A DNA stretch of 64,000 bases from positions 29,887,001 through 29,951,000 of the forward strand of contig NC_079885.1 in the NCBI RefSeq assembly GCF_029227915.1, read 5' to 3'. The stretch is from Hydractinia symbiolongicarpus (taxonomy: Eukaryota; Cnidaria; Hydrozoa; Anthoathecata; Hydractiniidae). A model generated the notes under the pieces. The model searched no databases and was not told the origin of the DNA. It was given only the letters and a program-made list of their open reading frames with translations. Of this stretch, positions 61,601 to 64,000 are shown in pieces. Position numbers and translations under genes: made by a program. The first letter of the stretch is position 1. Each line of letters begins with the position of its first letter.

Positions 61601-64000
61601 AAACGAAATCCCGCGATTTCCCGTAAATCCCGGGCTTGGCCCGTATAGTCGAATGTATAAAAAGAAAGTACCCAGGGAGTAAACTCATTTCCTGATCGAT
61701 TTTTTAAATTATTTTTTCACCACTAAAACGCATAAGACTTGTAGTTTTCAAAAATGTTTTCATTTTTGATGGGACGCTTAATGAAAGAAGTTTAATCGCC
61801 GGCAAACGAAAACCCGCGATTTGCCGTAAATCCCGGACTCGGCCCGTATAGTCAAAAGTATACAAGGAAAGTACCCAGTAAGTAAACTCATTTCCCGAAC
61901 GAATTTTTAAAATATTTTTTCACCACTAAAACGCATGAGACTTGTAGTTTTTAAAAATGTTTTCATTTTTGATGAGACGCTGAATAAAAGAAGTTTAATC
62001 GCCGGCAAACGAAAACCCGCCATTTCCCGTAAACCCCGGACTCGGCCCGTATTGTCAAAAGTATACAAAGAAAGTACCCAGGGAGTAAACTCATTTCCCG
62101 ATCGATTTTTTAAATTATTTTTTCACCACTACAACGCATGAGACTTGTAGTTTTCAAAAATGTTTTCATTTTTGAAGAGACGCTGAGTAAAAGAAGTTCA
62201 ATCGCCCTCAAACGAAAATCCGCGATTTCCGTAAATCCCGGACTCGGCCCGTATAGTCCAAAGTATACAAAGAAAGTACCGAGGGAGTAAACTCATTTCC
62301 CGAACGATTTTTTAAATTATTTTTTCACCACTAAAACGCATGAGACTTGTAGTTTTCAAAAATGTTTTCATTTTTGATGAGACGCTTAATGAAAGAGGTT
62401 TAATCGCCGGCAAACGAAATCTCGCGATTTCCCGTAAATCCCGGCTTGGCCCGTATAGTCGAATGTATAAAAAGAAAGTACCCAGGGAGTAAACTCATTT
62501 CCTGATCGATTTTTTAAATTATTTTTTCACCACTAAAACGCATAAGACTTGTAGTTTTCAAAAATGTTTTCATTTTTGATGAGACGCTTAATGAAAGAAG
62601 TTTAATCGCCGGCAAACGAAAACCCGCGATTTGCCGTAAATCCCGGACTCGGCCCGTATAGTCAAAAGTATACAAGGAAAGTACCCAGTAAGTAAACTCA
62701 TTTCCCGAACGAATTTTTAAATTATTTTTTCACCACTAAAACGCATGAGACTTGTAGTTTTTAAAAATGATTTCATTTTTGATGAGACGCTTAATGAAAG
62801 AAGTTTAATCGCCGGCAAACGAAAACCCGCGATTTCCCGCAAATCCCGGTCTTGGCCCGCATAGTCGAATGTATACAAAGAAATTACCCTGTGAGTATAC
62901 TCATTTCCAAAACGATTTTTTAAATTATCTTTTCACCACTAAAACGCTTGAGACTTGAAGTTTTCAAAAATGTTTTCATTTTTGATGAGACGCTGAATAA
63001 AAGAAGTTTAATCGCCGGCAAACGAAAACCTGCGATTTCCCGTAAACCCCGACTCGGCCCGTATAGTCAAAAGCATACAAAGAAAGTACCTAGGGTGTAA
63101 ACTCATTTCCCAAACGATTTTTTAAATTATTATTTTACCACTAAAGCCCATGAGACTTGTAGTTTTTAAAAATGTTTTCATTTTTGATGAGACGCTGAAT
63201 AAAAGAAGTTTAAACGCCGGCAAACGAAAACCCGCGACTTCCCGTAAATCGCGGACTCGGCCCGTATAGTCAAAAGTATACAAAGAAAGTACCCAGGGAG
63301 TAAACTCATTTCCCGATCGATTTTTTAAAATATTTTTTCACCACTAAAACGCATGAGACTTGTAGTTTTCAAAAATGTTTTCATTTTTGATGAGACGCTG
63401 AATAAAAGAAGTTTAATCGCCGGCAAACGAAAACCTGCGATTTCCCGTAAATCCCGGACTCGGCCCGTATAGTCAAAAGTATACAAAGAAAGTACCCGAG
63501 TTGTAAACTCATTTCCCGAACGATTTTTTAAATTATTATTTCACCACTAAAGCCCATGAGAATTATAGTTTTTAAAAATGTTTTCATTTTTGATGAGACG
63601 CTGAATAAAAGAAGTTTAATCGCCGGTAAACGAAAACCCGCCATTTCCCGTAAACCCCGGACTCGGCCCGTATAGTCAAAAGTATACAAAGAAAGTACCC
63701 AGGGAGTAAACTCATTTTCCGAACGATTTTTTAAATTATTTTTTCACCACTACAACGCATGAACCTTGTAGTTTTTAAAAATGTTTTCATTTTTGATGAG
63801 ACGCTGAATAAAAGAAGTTTAATCGCCGGCAAACGAAAACCCGCCATTTCCCGTAAACCCCGGACCTGGCCCGTATAGTCAAAAGTATACAAAGAAAGTA
63901 TCCAGGGAGTAAACTCATTTTCTGAACGATTTTTTAAATTATTTTTTCACCACTACAACGCATGAGACTTGTAGTTTTTAAAAATGTTTTCATTTTTGAT
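49632..64000. repeat. 203-bp satellite array (about 71 monomers)
   Basis: Same monomer and orientation to the window end, where it is cut mid-monomer. 49632-50903 matches 20944-22215. Nested duplications follow: a dimer of about 405 bp near 51.08 and 51.48 kb; a 4-monomer block at offset 811 (55417 and 56228); and near-identical monomers at 58284, 59501, 61124 and 61935, spaced 1217, 1623 and 811 bp (6, 8 and 4 monomers). One monomer near 54610 lost about 12 bp of the AAATTATTTTTT tract. No gene was found. Confidence 0.93.

Noticed and set aside
113-62141. About 50 frames of 60-88 codons on both strands inside satellite monomers, with similar predicted peptides
   Set aside because: They recur because the DNA repeats. 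The monomer of about 203 bp is not a multiple of 3, many copies are broken by 1-bp indels, substitutions do not favour silent positions, and both strands are open at the same place.
1-64000. CENP-B box in the satellite
   Set aside because: I looked for TTCGNNNNANNCGGG on both strands of typical monomers. TTCGTTTGCCGGCG comes close but lacks the required A and the CGGG spacing.
1-64000. CRISPR array
   Set aside because: The repeats are contiguous 203-bp units without unique spacers, and the cargo is eukaryotic transposons.
1-64000. tRNA-like or Pol III B box in AGTCGAATGTA of one monomer subtype
   Set aside because: It matches only the central TCGAA of a B box, no A box lies at a suitable distance, and the other subtype lacks it.

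Overview
This 64 kb window is eukaryotic heterochromatin-type DNA. Almost all of it is one tandem satellite with a monomer of about 203 bp, roughly 275-280 copies, all head-to-tail in the same orientation. Into it are inserted two full-length piggyBac-family DNA transposons, one long 5'-truncated LINE (non-LTR retrotransposon), and six short copies of one LINE 3'-end fragment. I see no host gene, rRNA, tRNA, CRISPR array or bacterial-type feature. A spliced piggyBac transposase, a CR1/Jockey-type reverse transcriptase and a nucleosome-scale satellite suggest a metazoan, probably an invertebrate. The RT sequence style reminds me of cnidarian elements, but the species cannot be fixed from this.

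Layout. 1-12115: highly homogenised satellite with higher-order repeats, including a 5-mer (1014 bp), an 8-mer (1622 bp) and an almost exact tandem duplication of a 4257 bp, 21-monomer block (3602-7858 and 7859-12115). 12116-18008: more diverged satellite, ending in a LINE 3' fragment. 18040-20943: piggyBac copy 1. 20944-34998: satellite with five more copies of the LINE fragment (24395, 25881, 28789, 30276, 34999), amplified with larger blocks of about 1.49 and 4.39 kb. 35654-37010: the long 5'-truncated LINE carrying a reverse-transcriptase frame. 37011-46727: satellite. 46728-49631: piggyBac copy 2. 49632-64000: satellite with further nested duplications.

The two piggyBac copies are both 2904 bp and differ at two bases that I found. 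Each has 15/16-matching terminal inverted repeats, TTAA at both junctions, a subterminal 19-bp palindrome at each end, and an apparently intact transposase gene of two exons (predicted 667 aa, DDD catalytic triad, C-terminal Cys-rich zinc-binding domain). Copy 2 is a clean TTAA insertion into a satellite monomer, and its unoccupied counterpart survives elsewhere in the array. Copy 1 is a mosaic. Its left junction is the TTAA inside the LINE fragment. Its right flank is about 1.27 kb of copy 2's satellite flank, which then switches back to the sequence expected downstream of the LINE fragment. This suggests gene conversion or aberrant transposition and is the most interesting structure here.

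The only genes are those of mobile elements. The many 60-80 codon frames inside satellite monomers are by-products of repetition. Because the block duplications are nearly identical, the order and copy number of repeats depend on assembly quality.
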